A DNA stretch of 64,000 nucleotides from Prorocentrum cordatum (lineage: Eukaryota > Sar > Dinophyceae > Prorocentrales > Prorocentraceae): contig CAUYUJ010007447.1 of the NCBI GenBank assembly GCA_963575745.1, positions 422,501 to 486,500 of the forward strand, given 5' to 3'. The notes beneath the pieces are model-generated. The model was given only the letters and a program-made list of their open reading frames with translations. It made no database searches and was not told the DNA's origin. Positions 27,536 through 39,800 of the stretch are shown piece by piece. A program made the position numbers and the translations under genes. The first letter of the stretch is position 1. The number at the start of each line of letters is the position of its first letter.

Positions 27536-30500
27536 TCAGGCCACCGGCTTCTCCTTCACCTCAGCGGCCGGTCCATCTCCCGCCACTTCAACCTTGTACC
27601 CCACGTGCAGGGTTGCAACGGACTTCGCCATCGCCTCTGACACTCCAGCCGCGTCCTCATTCGCCTCCCACAGATACTGGTGAAAGGCTCCGCTATTCCA
27701 CCGCCCCCAACGCTTGACCAGCTCCGTGTCCTGGAAGCAGTGGTACAGGGCCGTCGCTCCGCCGATTCGGAGCGAATGGCTCTTGAACCTGTCGGGTGGA
27801 TAGCCTTCCAGCGCCGCCGCCTTCTGAAGCAAGCCCTGGATACGCTCCCGCGTGATCGGGCTGCCGTCTTCCCACCTCGCAAGTGATAAATGTGCCTCTT
27901 TGCCCGCGATACGGCTCGGGAACCAACGGTTGTAGCACTCCGCCGCCCACACCGGGCAGATGCCGAACGGGTCGTTCGAGCGGTAGTGGTTCCTCGCCTG
28001 CCCTGCTCCCTTCTGGTCCGCCTTCGACGCCTTAAACCACAGCACCACCTCGTCCGCGGCAGCGAAGTGGCTTACCTGCTCGCCCTTGCACTTCGGGGCA
28101 ATGTCCAGCCCGGTCAAGACCTTCTTCAAATCCCAGTGCCCCGAGTGGGCGTACTCCCCAATCCGCATCATGAAGAAAAAGGCGAAGATCACGCAGAAAT
28201 ACAAGGCCGCGTCGTCCGCGCAAGTGTCTGGCTTCAGCATGTCTCGGATTCTCATCAGCATCTTGGTCGTAACCGGGAGCTTCCTCTTTCCGGGCCCTTG
28301 CCAGTTCTCTATCCCATTTAACGCCATCCACAGTCGCGGCTTACCCGCCAAGGGGTCGGGCTCACCCAGCATCACGTGGTGTGAACGGATCCCCAGCAAC
28401 TTTGACCGTATCGTCCCGTGCGACCGCTTCAGGCTGTTGTACAGGTGCACCATGAATAGCAGCAGCTCCTCCTCATCTTGGTGACGCTCTTCACGAGTCT
28501 CGCCATGCAGGATGGGCGACCTCCTGCGGATCCGGCAGAACGTCGTCCACTGCCTCCAAGCGACGCCATAGGTCGCCTTCGTCCCCTTTGCCACCGAAGC
28601 CACCACGGCCGCGTCTACCAACCTCTGGAGCTCTGGCGCGTACCCAGCGTCGGCACGCCCGCCGGCACGCCTGGAGTCCTCCCTGGCGATCCGCCTGAGC
28701 TGCCGCTCGAGCCCTTCGCTGCCCTGTCCGCTGCCCGCTGCCGCTTCCAGGTACCGGCTCACCGCCTCCGGGTCGATGTCCTCGGGCGGCCCAGCCTCCG
28801 GTGCCGCACGCCGCGCCACCTCCTCACGCTCACACTCCTCTCTTCCCCCGTGCCGGGGGGCGACCGCGGCGGCACTCCCTGCCTTGGCTGCCCTCTGCGC
28901 TGCCGCCAACCGGTCCTTGGCCATCGAAATGGGGTAGGTCTTGTTGCACATCGGGCAGCTCGTGTCCCGGCCCTCGCCCTGCACACCGCAGTACTCACAC
29001 CGCGCATAGCGGGCGTCTGGGCCGCCTCCTGGGAAAGGCACCGGCCGAAACGCTTCGGCCTCCTCCTCTGTCTCTTCATAGTCCTCCTCCGAGTAGGACT
29101 CAGGTGAGTTGAGGTCCCTCACGGCCTCGGCAGCACGTGCCGGTCCGCCAGGCCTGAGCGGGTCCTCCTCCGCCCGGTGGCCAGGGGGCTGTGGCCGCTC
29201 CTCCAGCCCGCGGGACCCACTCGACTTCCCCGAAGGGGGCACCCAACTTCCTGGTTGGGGCAGCGGCTCGCGGTCGGCCCGCCCCTCTGGCTGCGGGAGT
29301 GGCTCTCGGCCAGGCCGAGGGTGGACCACCGACGTCTCCACCCCGGCGGCCCTCCCCCTGGGGCGGTCCTCCTCCTCTGGTGCGGACCAGAGCCCTGTCC
29401 TCTGAAACTCTACCCGCCGAGCGAGCGCACGGTAAGTCTGACCGACCGCCCGCGCGACCTCTGCCGGGGGCTCTTCCTCCGACCTCTCCTCCTGCTTGAC
29501 CGCTGCTGGTGCAGGTGGGGTCTTCGCCCTTAGGTGGATGTACTCCGCCTGCCCCGCACCGGGGTGCCCGGCCCCATCCTCGGGCCGCTCTGCCTCCGCC
29601 TTCCTCTGCCGGGCAGCCCCTCGCTCCGCACGCGCCCGCCGGGTGAGCTCCCCTGGTGACGGGGGGGGGCACTCCTCGCTCGGACTTCCGCTGCCACTCT
29701 CCTCGCCCTGCTCCTCCGCGGCCCAGGACTCAGACCCCGCAGGGGGGGCAGCCAATGCAGCGGCGGCCAGCACCCGGGCGGCAGCCGCTGCAATCTCTTG
29801 CTTGCGCTCCTGCTTGCGCTTCTTACTTGCTGCTGCGGTCTCTGACGGCCCCTCCCCTCCTGGGGGTGGCTGGCCGTGGGGCATCTTCTCACAGCGTCTG
29901 AAGTGCTTCGCGCCTCCTTCTGCCCAGTCCGCTCCCTCCGACCGCCCTGCGCATTTGTTGCAGCAGAAACCTGGCCGCCACAGTGCTCCCCCGTCGACTG
30001 CCGTCGCGGGCTGGGAGTGCTCCAAGTAGGGGCACCCTGGGAGCCGGCACGGCCGCAAGGCTTCCCTCGCCTCTGGGGGGGGTGGGGCCTGATCCGTACC
30101 GCTGGCGCCCTCTCCCACTCCTTCGGCAACCACGCGTCGCCCTGTGGCCGTCCAGGGGCCCCAGCTCTCATCCTCTGAACCTCCCGCATGCCGGCTCCTG
30201 GTGGCCAGCGGGTCTCCTCCGCCACCCACCAGCGGGCCCTGCGCCCCTCCGGCGGGTGGACCTACGTGCTGCCAGCCTTCCCTGGCCGTCCTGGGCGGCG
30301 CCTTCACCACCGCAGGCCGCTGCTCCTCCCAGATGGGTGGGAGGCGGCCGTCCGGCGCCGCCTTGGGCGGCGGGTGCCTCGGAGCCTCCTCGCCTGCTGC
30401 CTGGGCCCCTGGACCGCCGCTGCCACTAGCCTCCTCGCCCGCTGGGGGGCGGTAGCCAGCCTCCCTCTGCCTCCTCTGGAGGTCTTCGTGTCGTTCCTGA

Positions 30501-33500
30501 CAGTACGGCCCATGGGTGTCGCCATCCGTGTCACGGCATGTCCGACAGCAGTACCAGCCCCAGTCGTGCTCCAAGCGGGCGCAGCTCCTCCCACACTGGT
30601 TCCAGCACTGCGGTCCACCATCTGGGTCGCGCAGGATCACATCGGGGTAGGGGTCGTCGAGCAAGCTTTGCGCTCGCTCCCCTGGCAGCATGCCCCCGTG
30701 CCGCTCACGCCTCCCCACAGTCTCCTGCCGTCGCCTCTCGTCAGCTTGGAGCCAGCTCGTGAGCTCCCGACGTCTCCCCTCGTCCTCTGGGCGGCGGCAG
30801 ATGCCTGCCGTCCTCTCTCCTGACTCGGTGGATACCTCCGCTTGCCTGAGGGCCGCTGTTAGCGCAGCCGCGGCTGCACGTGGGGGGCACGCACGCAGGA
30901 CGCCCCTCAGCAAATCCCCGTGGCTCAACTGCCCACAAAGTGCGAGCCAGTCGGCACTGGACCCTCCGCGCAAGTGCCAAACCTCCTGCGCTTGGAGCGG
31001 TCGGACCCCTGGCGGGGGACCCTTTGCATCATAGACCAAGACAGGCTCCAGCACCCCGCTCTCGTCCACCCGTGGGGTCGGTGAGGGGCCGGAGCTGCCG
31101 TGCACGGGGCGCCTGCCGACCTGCCCCCGCGGATGCCAATGGCCAATGATCCGCGGGAGATGAGGGGGCGACCTCGCCGCCCGCGGGTCCACCACCAGCC
31201 GCCCATCCTCGGGCGCCAGCCACTCCTCCTCCTCGACTCGGCGAGCGTTCATCATTCCTCCTGCCATTGGCAAAGGTGGCGGGGGCTTGGCCTCGTGGCT
31301 CCCCAACCAGCCCACAGGCACTGGCGCTCCGCCCTTCGACGCCAATACCCACACCTTCCGCTGGGCCACCGGGTCGCCGTACTCGCTGCACACGCGCCCG
31401 TCTTCGGCAGCACTCCACCCAACGTTCCGAAAGAACTTCAGCACATCCGCCACGGTGGGGCCAGGAGGTACATCCACCAAGGCCCACTGGGCGGCCATAC
31501 GGTGCAGCTCCTGGGCGAGGTCCTGTAGGTGCGTGCCCACCCGCGACGGGCCTAGGGAGGTCACCACCAACGTCAGGTCGCCTTCTCTCCCCGCCTCGCC
31601 TGCCTGGAAGTCGGGCCAGCCCTTCAACAGCTCCGCCTCGCCACGTGCTCCCAGCACGCCGGCGGCCCTGGCGTACGGGGCCGGCGTGCTCCTCACCTCC
31701 ACCACCCGCCAGGCGGTCTGGAGGAGCGGGCGTGGGACCTCCCCTGGCGACCGGCGGGCCATGAGCTGCATGGCCACCTGCCAGTCCTCGGGGTCCACGA
31801 GGGCGACGGCGTGGACGCGCCTCTCGTAACCTTGTGACAGTACCTCCGCCCACGTGCCCGCCAGGTCGATCGGCTCGAAACCCTCCTCATCCATACGACG
31901 CTTGACCTCAGCCACGTCGGCCCTGGTGATCATGTCCGCCATCTCGTTGCTGTGCGTCCTGATGTACGGTGCAGCGAGGACACGGCAGTGGTACTTGGCC
32001 TCTACGTAGTTGAGCAGTCTCACCGGGTGCCTCGCCATCCGATTCTTCGGCCGGCGCGTCTCCGCCCACCTCTGGACCGTCTGGTTGTCCCCCACGTAGA
32101 TGATCAGCCGCTCTTTCCAGGCCTGCCCGCGGGCGACCGCGAAACCTACTATGCAGAACAGCTCCCCGAGCGCTATGATCACCCATTCCTCGGGTAACCC
32201 AGCGGCCGTCTTCAACGCCTCCATGTAGCCCGCCAACTCTTGTCTCGCGTAGACCTTGGCCGCCCAATCGATCTGCCCCGCCACCTCCAAGGTCGAGTCG
32301 CCGCCGACCCATACCACTTGCTCCATGGTGCCGGGGATGGCCAACCGCTCCCGCGGCTCGAGCATGCCCGCGAACGAGGAGAGGAAAGTGGCGCCCCACG
32401 TCTCCGGCCGTGCGACCATCACCCGCAGCATGTCGCAGCTATCCCAGAACTCCTGCCAAGCGACCTCCTGCTCCTCCTCACTTCCCTTCGGCGTGGCCCG
32501 TGCGGTGGGCCCATGGGGCTGGCACATCAGCGCGTCCAGCGCCCCCAGCTCCGTGCCCAGCGCCTGGTTGACCGCCGCGAAGTGCGTCCCCAACCCGCGG
32601 AGCCGCTGCACCGTTTTCAGCTGCACCACCCGCTGACCCGGCTCGAGCTCCGCCTCTTGAAGGAGGTAGCTCATCTTCTGGATCTTGGGTTCTGGGAGCG
32701 TCGCGCGGTCTACCACCCGGCCCTCGGAGTCCTCCAGCTGGAAGAGCAAGCCCCAGATGAGCTTCTCGGTACTGAACTCGCCCTCCTCCGCTAGCTTCTC
32801 CAGGTTGATTGAGCTATCGCCCAGGAGTAGCTTCGACATAGCGTCGAAGGTCCAGGCAGAAAGCCAAGGCCTCGCGCCCAGGGCCGGCTCCACCAAAACT
32901 CCGTCGTCGACCAGGACCTCGGACGAGTGCGCGACTTCGTCGTGGAGCTCCTCCGCCGGTGGACGATGGGCTTGGTGGGCATCCTGCACGCCGCGTCCCC
33001 ACACTGCCCATTCGCCCGGTGCACCAGTCCAACCAAACACCATCGTGAGGTAGAGCACCGTCGTCGGCTCGGCTCCTGCCAACCCCTGGAGGCTCACCGC
33101 CATGATGCGGAGGCCAGGCAATTCGACCCACAAAAGTTTGAAGGCCGCCTGGAAGTCCCGCTTCGCCAAGTAGACCCGTACCTTCGGACACCGGCATCTC
33201 CGCCAGAGTATGGTCCTCGCGATCTCGCGGTGGGTGGGCAACTTCGCCGGGGGGTGGTTCAGCTTGTCACATCCCGCATTGGCGTCCCTCATGTCGTTGA
33301 TGAAGCGGCCCTCGTCTGCGATCGTGCGGTCGGGCCGCATCTTCGGGACCCTGCCCTGGGGTGACTCCATGATCCCCTCCAGCCCTGGGTGGCTGGACGG
33401 GGCGGCCCAAGCACGCCCCTTCACGATGTCGTCCCAGATCTTCCGCCTGGCCTCCTCCTGGTGCTGCGCCGCTGACTGGTGGGGCTTGGCCCTGACCCTC

Positions 33501-33886
33501 GTGATCTCACCCTCGTGCCTGACCTCTACCCCATTCGTCGCGACCCGCCTCAGGTACTCCAGGAGCTCCGGCTCCACCTTCCCCTCGAGATAGCTGTCGT
33601 GCACGCCCTTGAGGTGGTCCCCCTGGTCCGACTTCCAGGCAGCTCGAAGGGCTGTGGACGCCTCCTGCCATCCCCCGTGAGCGTCCAGGAGCTCCGCACC
33701 TCGTAAAATCATGCGCCCGAACGCCTCGTCACTGTACCCGGGCTCTGAACGAGCCGCCGTCCAGAAATTCAGAGCGCGCCGATCGGTGTCTGGGACCGCT
33801 CCTCCGACTCGATCGCGTAGGTCGTCCAGCTGTGGGTTGGCGCCCTCCTCCTGGGCCTCATCGCCCTCGGAAATGTGCCCCTCCAA
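27536..33886 (-). CDS. pol: element 2 Pol-YR: RT, RNase H, zinc clusters, recombinase
   Basis: A frame of 2,116 codons, counted from a TTG; it is open further upstream to the G9 run, so it probably has no start of its own. RT: LAKRDFQAAFK with the first Asp (about 244) and LVDDGVLVEP (about 327). RNase H: GGDSTLEV (about 527), ALGELF (Glu, about 573), YVGDNQTV (about 598), HSNEMADMITRADV (about 648). Around 800-850, EYGDPVAQRKVWVLA resembles a degenerate methyltransferase motif VIII. Then come long Pro/Glu/Arg-rich linkers with three Cys/His clusters, near 1100 (CWNQCGRSC...CCRTC), 1270 (CRLPGCPYLEH...CCNKC) and 1630 (CEYCGVQ...CPMC). The C-terminal recombinase has MMRIGEY (about 1907), KADQKG, HSLRIGGAT (about 2040) and RWNSGAFHQYLW (about 2065), so R-K-H-R-Y are all present. 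No internal stop. Confidence 0.88.
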   Translation of the reverse strand: MEGHISEGDEAQEEGANPQLDDLRDRVGGAVPDTDRRALNFWTAARSEPGYSDEAFGRMILRGAELLDAHGGWQEASTALRAAWKSDQGDHLKGVHDSYLEGKVEPELLEYLRRVATNGVEVRHEGEITRVRAKPHQSAAQHQEEARRKIWDDIVKGRAWAAPSSHPGLEGIMESPQGRVPKMRPDRTIADEGRFINDMRDANAGCDKLNHPPAKLPTHREIARTILWRRCRCPKVRVYLAKRDFQAAFKLLWVELPGLRIMAVSLQGLAGAEPTTVLYLTMVFGWTGAPGEWAVWGRGVQDAHQAHRPPAEELHDEVAHSSEVLVDDGVLVEPALGARPWLSAWTFDAMSKLLLGDSSINLEKLAEEGEFSTEKLIWGLLFQLEDSEGRVVDRATLPEPKIQKMSYLLQEAELEPGQRVVQLKTVQRLRGLGTHFAAVNQALGTELGALDALMCQPHGPTARATPKGSEEEQEVAWQEFWDSCDMLRVMVARPETWGATFLSSFAGMLEPRERLAIPGTMEQVVWVGGDSTLEVAGQIDWAAKVYARQELAGYMEALKTAAGLPEEWVIIALGELFCIVGFAVARGQAWKERLIIYVGDNQTVQRWAETRRPKNRMARHPVRLLNYVEAKYHCRVLAAPYIRTHSNEMADMITRADVAEVKRRMDEEGFEPIDLAGTWAEVLSQGYERRVHAVALVDPEDWQVAMQLMARRSPGEVPRPLLQTAWRVVEVRSTPAPYARAAGVLGARGEAELLKGWPDFQAGEAGREGDLTLVVTSLGPSRVGTHLQDLAQELHRMAAQWALVDVPPGPTVADVLKFFRNVGWSAAEDGRVCSEYGDPVAQRKVWVLASKGGAPVPVGWLGSHEAKPPPPLPMAGGMMNARRVEEEEWLAPEDGRLVVDPRAARSPPHLPRIIGHWHPRGQVGRRPVHGSSGPSPTPRVDESGVLEPVLVYDAKGPPPGVRPLQAQEVWHLRGGSSADWLALCGQLSHGDLLRGVLRACPPRAAAAALTAALRQAEVSTESGERTAGICRRPEDEGRRRELTSWLQADERRRQETVGRRERHGGMLPGERAQSLLDDPYPDVILRDPDGGPQCWNQCGRSCARLEHDWGWYCCRTCRDTDGDTHGPYCQERHEDLQRRQREAGYRPPAGEEASGSGGPGAQAAGEEAPRHPPPKAAPDGRLPPIWEEQRPAVVKAPPRTAREGWQHVGPPAGGAQGPLVGGGGDPLATRSRHAGGSEDESWGPWTATGRRVVAEGVGEGASGTDQAPPPPEAREALRPCRLPGCPYLEHSQPATAVDGGALWRPGFCCNKCAGRSEGADWAEGGAKHFRRCEKMPHGQPPPGGEGPSETAAASKKRKQERKQEIAAAAARVLAAAALAAPPAGSESWAAEEQGEESGSGSPSEECPPPSPGELTRRARAERGAARQRKAEAERPEDGAGHPGAGQAEYIHLRAKTPPAPAAVKQEERSEEEPPAEVARAVGQTYRALARRVEFQRTGLWSAPEEEDRPRGRAAGVETSVVHPRPGREPLPQPEGRADREPLPQPGSWVPPSGKSSGSRGLEERPQPPGHRAEEDPLRPGGPARAAEAVRDLNSPESYSEEDYEETEEEAEAFRPVPFPGGGPDARYARCEYCGVQGEGRDTSCPMCNKTYPISMAKDRLAAAQRAAKAGSAAAVAPRHGGREECEREEVARRAAPEAGPPEDIDPEAVSRYLEAAAGSGQGSEGLERQLRRIAREDSRRAGGRADAGYAPELQRLVDAAVVASVAKGTKATYGVAWRQWTTFCRIRRRSPILHGETREERHQDEEELLLFMVHLYNSLKRSHGTIRSKLLGIRSHHVMLGEPDPLAGKPRLWMALNGIENWQGPGKRKLPVTTKMLMRIRDMLKPDTCADDAALYFCVIFAFFFMMRIGEYAHSGHWDLKKVLTGLDIAPKCKGEQVSHFAAADEVVLWFKASKADQKGAGQARNHYRSNDPFGICPVWAAECYNRWFPSRIAGKEAHLSLARWEDGSPITRERIQGLLQKAAALEGYPPDRFKSHSLRIGGATALYHCFQDTELVKRWGRWNSGAFHQYLWEANEDAAGVSEAMAKSVATLHVGYKVEVAGDGPAAEVKEKPVA

Positions 33887-36800
33887 CGTCGCCGAAAAAT
33901 TTGTTGACGGTGGGGGGCTCCCCCCCCCTCGCCCCTGCCTCCGCGCTTCTGGGTCAGCGTGGCGCCCAGCTCCAGGGCCTCGTTAATCATGGCCCGGGTG
34001 ATGGCACTCAGCAGCTTCTCAGGGTAGTGGCCCGCGTCTGACGTCCGCTTGTGCTTCGTGACAGTGTCGACGCCCTTCAGCTCGACATGCTTATGCTGGT
34101 GTGTGCACCGGCGGGCCACTTCCTGCAGATGTCGCACGCACGTGACCAACCACGATCGCTTTCTATACCGTTCATCTCCTCTCACGCCGTCCTGAGGCCC
34201 CAGGCCGTACTCGCACTGGTCCACTGGCACCACCAGGACATCCTTCCGGCGAAGGATCTGGCGCCACCTGTCCAAGTCGTACGCCTTGGGATACCGACCA
34301 TCTGGTGCGGGGTGCTCCGCTGTCGGCAGCGCACCGGCGTCGGCTATGGTCTCGAACAAACGTCCAGCAAAATTGGCCATGGCTGTCCCCTCGATCTCCC
34401 ACGATGGCCCGTCGGGTCGCCCAGCAGGAACGTCGAAGGTGCGTGTGCCACCATTGCGCAGCATCCACGGGCAGAAGGTACGGCACTCGAACCCGAGCCA
34501 CCAGAGCAAGTACACACACTGTCTGGCCTCCTCCAGTAGCGCCTCCTGCACCTCCTTGCGCCTGGTGTCGTGCTCCTCCTGCATGCCCTTGCCACGTTCG
34601 GGGTCTGAGTACAGCTCGACCGCTGGACCGACTTCGACCCCGGCCTTCCGTAGCGAGTCCGACCACCCTTGGGTGCCTGCCCAGACCTCCTTCGCCGTCA
34701 GGGTGCGCCCCTTCCAGCAGGGCCGCCTTCCTCCTGTTGCCTGCCCGTGGCGCTCGTACCGCTTCCAGGCCGGGTTGCTCCAGTTGCCGAGGACCCTCCA
34801 CCTCGGGTCCTCCCCAACGATGTCTTGCTCCCCAGCTTTCCGCTCACGCCCAGCCTCCCTTGCCGCCCGGCACCGCGGGCACCTCTTCGCCGCGTCTCCT
34901 GGTACCTTCGCATCCTCATGCATCGCGTCATCCAGGTAGACGTCCCAACCCGCAGCCAGTACCTCATGTGGCGGGTGCCCGCCCGTGAAGTACTTCACCC
35001 CTACGATGACTTCGAGCCGAGCTCGACCCCAGGGGTCGACGCGGACCACGTGGATGGCCGTCTCCCGCAGCGCGGTCGGCGGGAAGGCTGCCAGGGTCCG
35101 GTAGTCCTTGTCATGACTCAGGTGGAGCGTGTCGTGGCAGAACATTCTCACGTCCGACTCGGTGATGGGAATGTAAGCGTCGGGCGGCCCCATGAACGTC
35201 TCAGCCTGCTTAGCCTCCTCCCACATGGCGACGCGCCACTGCTGCGCCAGTTCCATCACCTCTGCCACAGACGGGTCGCCCTCACCCTTGGAGTGCAGGT
35301 GTGCCGCGGCCGTGTTGATGAAGACGCACTGTCTCTCCTCAGCCTCCCCAGCCTGGCACTCAGGTAGGTACTCCGCCAGCTCCACGGTGACGGCCAGCTG
35401 GTCTCTGTAGTCCAGGACGTCCCAGATGCGCCCCTTGATATGAACTCGGCCACGTCCTGGTTCCTCCGCTGGCCCCCACGCCACTTTGCCCACATGCACC
35501 TCTGGACCCGCAAGTTCTCCCCCAACTCGTTCCACCCGTGACGCCAAGTACGGCCGGGCCTGGCCCGCCAACTCCTCATCTCCCAGCTCCACAGCATCCT
35601 GCAGGATCTCCTCGATCGGGGTGATCTGCCCCCCGAGGTACCCATCCAGCAAGCGGCCATGACAATATGAACGGAGACGGTTCGGCGCGTCAGCCACCAA
35701 CTTTGCTTCTGGCGAGCGGCTGACCTGGTCCGCCATCGCCATGTGAACCTTCGCCACCTCTGGCACGTCTTCCGGCAGTTCGAGTGGGCAAACAAACGCG
35801 GCTTGGCCTCCGTGGTCCCGCATCCAGCTCTCATCAGGGCCCTGCACCAACTCCTGGAGCTCACGCTCCTGAGTAGTGTACTCCATGTCCGCGTACTCCC
35901 CGGGCGGCTTGGCGGCTTCCTCCGCCACCGCAGATCGGCCAGCTTCCGTTGCTCCTCCCCGCCGACCACCTCGTTGCGCTGCCTGATCCTTGCCTTCCTG
36001 CACCTTCGCGGCCTGCTCCTTCTGGGCATCCGCTCGGAGCTGCTTGATCTTGACGAGCCGATCCTCGATCTTTATCTTCGGTCCCGTCTTTAGACCTCCC
36101 CGCTTGATGTACTGCGCCTTCGCAGTCCAGTGCGCCCTATCAGCACTCTTGATACCTTCGGCGTGGGACCGCTGACACGTGGTGGCCGTCTTCGAGCACC
36201 CGTCGTGGCAAGCTGCATCCCAACATTTGGGCTTTCCCTTGGAGTCGTTCGGTCCGTGTTTGACCGATTCCGCAACCTCGGGCCCCGTCAGAGCCGAGAG
36301 GACTTCTGGCGGGAGTTTGACCTTGCTCGCTCCAGCCTTCAGGGCACCTCCTCCTGCTCCTCCTCCTCCGCCTCCTGTCAGACCGCCAACCTTCCCTCCG
36401 CCCCCGCCCCCTGAAGGGAGCTGGGGCAGACCTCCTGCTGGGCGGCGCTCCTCGACCTCCTCCACTCCTCCGGCTGCGAGTGGACGCAGCTGGGCACGGT
36501 GAGCGTTCTCCCAGTAGGCGTTGTCCGCGGTCTTGACCAGGCGCTCGAAGATAACCGTCTGGAAGTACCCGTCCGGGTCCTCCACCTCGAAAGTCGTAGG
36601 CAGTGTCAGCAGCGGTGGTCCTTCTGGCGTCGGCGTCCGAGCAGCGAAGATAAAATCATCCTTCCTCATGAGCTCCTTGTTGCAGTAGCGCTGCACCTCC
36701 TTCACCTTCCACCGAAGCTCCTCCCACCACCGCCCGTTCAGCTCTTCCCAGGCATCCTGAATGAAACGGGCGGTATACTTCCGCGGCTTCGCCTCGTGCT

Positions 36801-39800
36801 GCCGGATGAGGTAGTCCAAAGCCTCGCTCCTCTCGTCCCAGTGCTCGGCTCCATACGCCAAACATACTGCCCAGATGCCGTTGCGAGCCTGCCGTGCCCA
36901 CTTCAACATATCCACAGGCTGCTTCGGTCGCGGCTCGATCTTGTACTCTGTCGTGGGTACGTAGTCATCGAATAACTCCTCTGGGCAAGTCACCCAGTCG
37001 GCCACACTGAGCGCGTGAGCGGCCAGCGTCTCGACCGACTTGCCTCCCCATGACCCCGACGCGATGCCAAAGGCGATCCGGTAGTTGATCAGGGTGGGCC
37101 AGCGGTGGTGCTTGAACAACGCCGAGGAATGCTCCGCCATGCGCAGGAGTGCCTTGACGAGCGCCCGGCCCAAGTCGTCCGGGCAAATGGCCACCCGGAA
37201 ACGTCCGCATCCACGCGCCGCCAGGACAAGCAGCTCGTGGTCCTTCGTGATCGACTGGAGGGTGCCCATCTTCCCCGCCGCTGCGTCCTCCGCCCGCTTG
37301 TTCGTTAGGTCGAGGTTGTACGCGATGTCCGCCATGACCTTAACCATTCCGTCGCTGCCCTTGTCCTCGGGGTCGCCGAGTGCTCCAGCTGACCTCCGTA
37401 ACTTCTCCGACGGGCCATACTCTTCCTCATCGAAACTCACTCGAGCTCTCCTCGCCGGGACCCCAAAGGTCGGGCCAGCCCGATGTTCGAACAAGTCCAT
37501 GGGAGGTGGTGTGGGGTCATGGCCTGGTCGACCCGTCGGTGGGCCTCGGCCCAGCTCGGCCCGCACTGTGCTGCCCCGCAAGTCGACTCCTTGACCGCCC
37601 AAGTCGGTTGCCCGCCGCTTGGGCTCCCAACCTCGAGCTGACCCCTTCTCCTCCCTGGCTGGCCGTCCTGGCTCGGGCATCCTTCCCAATCCAGGTGGCA
37701 TCTCCACCGCCGGAGGGCGGGCCATGGGAGGCGTGGGCGGCCGCGCAGGGCCAGGGACCGGCCGTGCCAGCCCCTCCCGCCATGCTCCTCCCGCCACCTC
37801 CTCCTCATGTGCCTGGCTCAGGCCGCGCCTCTCTCTCAGCACCTCCGCTAGCTGCCGCAGGCTCTCTACCTCGTCGTCCGTCATGAAGGAGCCGCGGTCC
37901 CTCTCCAAGGCTTCGAGCGACTCGACGATCGCGTCGCAAGCCTCTCCCAGGTCATCGAAACCCTCGGAGTGCTGAAATCTCTCGGCCACGTCCAGCGGGT
38001 GATCCTCTCCACCGGCCCTTGCCTTCAAGAACTCCAGCGCCAAGGCCGTCTCCCCTCGTCGACGCCAGCGCTCCCGGGCCGCCCCATTCAGTAGGCCCCC
38101 CAGCTCTCCTCGAGTTATCGTGTCCACCCACGGTGGCTGCGTTGGGTATGTCGGGGAAGTCGATGGCGGGTGCCTCCGAGCGTGTCCTTCATCTCGCACT
38201 CCTGCCTCCTCGATCCCCCGCGTCAGAATGCGCAGGGGATGGTCCTCCCTCCCCGTCGCGCCCCGCGCCAGCGCCTGAGCCACCGGGCTAGCTGTCTGGC
38301 CGTACTCATCCATTCCGTCGGGTATCTGGTTCGCCGTCCGCACGATGATGGCGGGCGCTCCAGCTGTGGCAGCCTCGGCGCGCACCCGGTCGTCGATCAC
38401 CGGCCCCAGGTTGGATGGGACTGCCGCCCGGGCTTCGAGCCCTGGGATACGATACGTAGTCCAGCCCTCCTCCTCAACCGCCAGCTGGCACCCGTAGCAA
38501 TAGTACTTCTTCGCCATCTCCGTACCCCGTGGGCCTCGCACCAGGGCCGTTAGCCATGCCCCACTGGCCGACACCAGGGGTAGGAGTGGTCTCCCAGCCG
38601 TCGACGTAGGGGACCTCGACCTGTACCGCGTGGGCTGCTCGTATGCCATTCCGGCCACCACAGGCGCCGGTCCCTCAGTAACGGCGACAAGTCGTGCGGC
38701 CTCCTCATTCGCCAAGTCGTGCTCCAAACACGTCAGCACCCCACGGTTCAGAACCCGACCCAACGCGTGGCAGCCCAGGTGCGCACACTTCTTCACGCCT
38801 CTCTCGCGCTCGTAGGCGTTCGTGTGCTGCCAGCACAAGTTGACCACCTTCTCCGCCCCCTTGACATTCGACTTCTCGCCATCCTCCTTGACCAGGCGAA
38901 CTGGGGCACCTCGGGCTCGGTCTCGACACTTCTCCTTGCAAAGCTGGAAGATCGTGTCACCCTCCTGGTACAGCACCTCGTTGGCCATGCAGCGCTGGTG
39001 CTCCGGCTCCGACTCCGTCTCCGAGTTCGGGTCTTTCAACAGGGCGGCGGGGATGTCTGCTCTGCTTCGCCGGCCGCGCTGGCAACCCCTCTGGCCGCAA
39101 CGCTTGAGGGGCCCGCATAGCCTGGCACAACCCTTTAGCCCCAAGGCGGCACAGCCCCGCCCACACGATGCAGCCGCTGCCCCCACCGCCCGACCTGCCC
39201 AACAAGGCTTCGGAACCGCCTCCACCAGCGCCTCCAGGTTGGTGTCCGTCTCAGCTGTCACGTACCCGTACGCCGGGGCATGCACCGCGTAGTTACCTTC
39301 GTCCGTGCAGGGCGTGTCTCTACACAGATGCACCACCTTGTCCTGGGAGTCCTCCAGCAGGTCGCGCAGTCGCCTCGACGTGGTAGCAAGCACCTCGCGG
39401 TACGGCCACGCCACTCCTGCCTTCTTATACTTAATCCCAGTATTCACAGGTGGCCTCTCCAGCCTCGCGGCGGTGTCGCCCACCTTGATGATCAGGTGAT
39501 GCGGCACCTTGTCGGCCCCCTTTGCGCGAAGCTGGGCGTAGAACTCGTTCTCCACGGCAATGGCGGTGGCTGGTCCTCTCAGCTCTGGGACCACTCCTTC
39601 CTCAGCGGCCGTGACCTGTGGCTTCGCTGTTGGGCAGCACAATCCCAACGCCCGACCCAGGCAGCGGAGGGGTGCGCAGACCAGCACGTCGACTGCCGAG
39701 GCGATGGAGTGAAGACCATACCCCAAGCCGATGACAAGCGCCACGATCAACCCTGCGAAGGTGGTCCAGCACAGCAAGGGCCAACCCGTGCCGAACGCCG

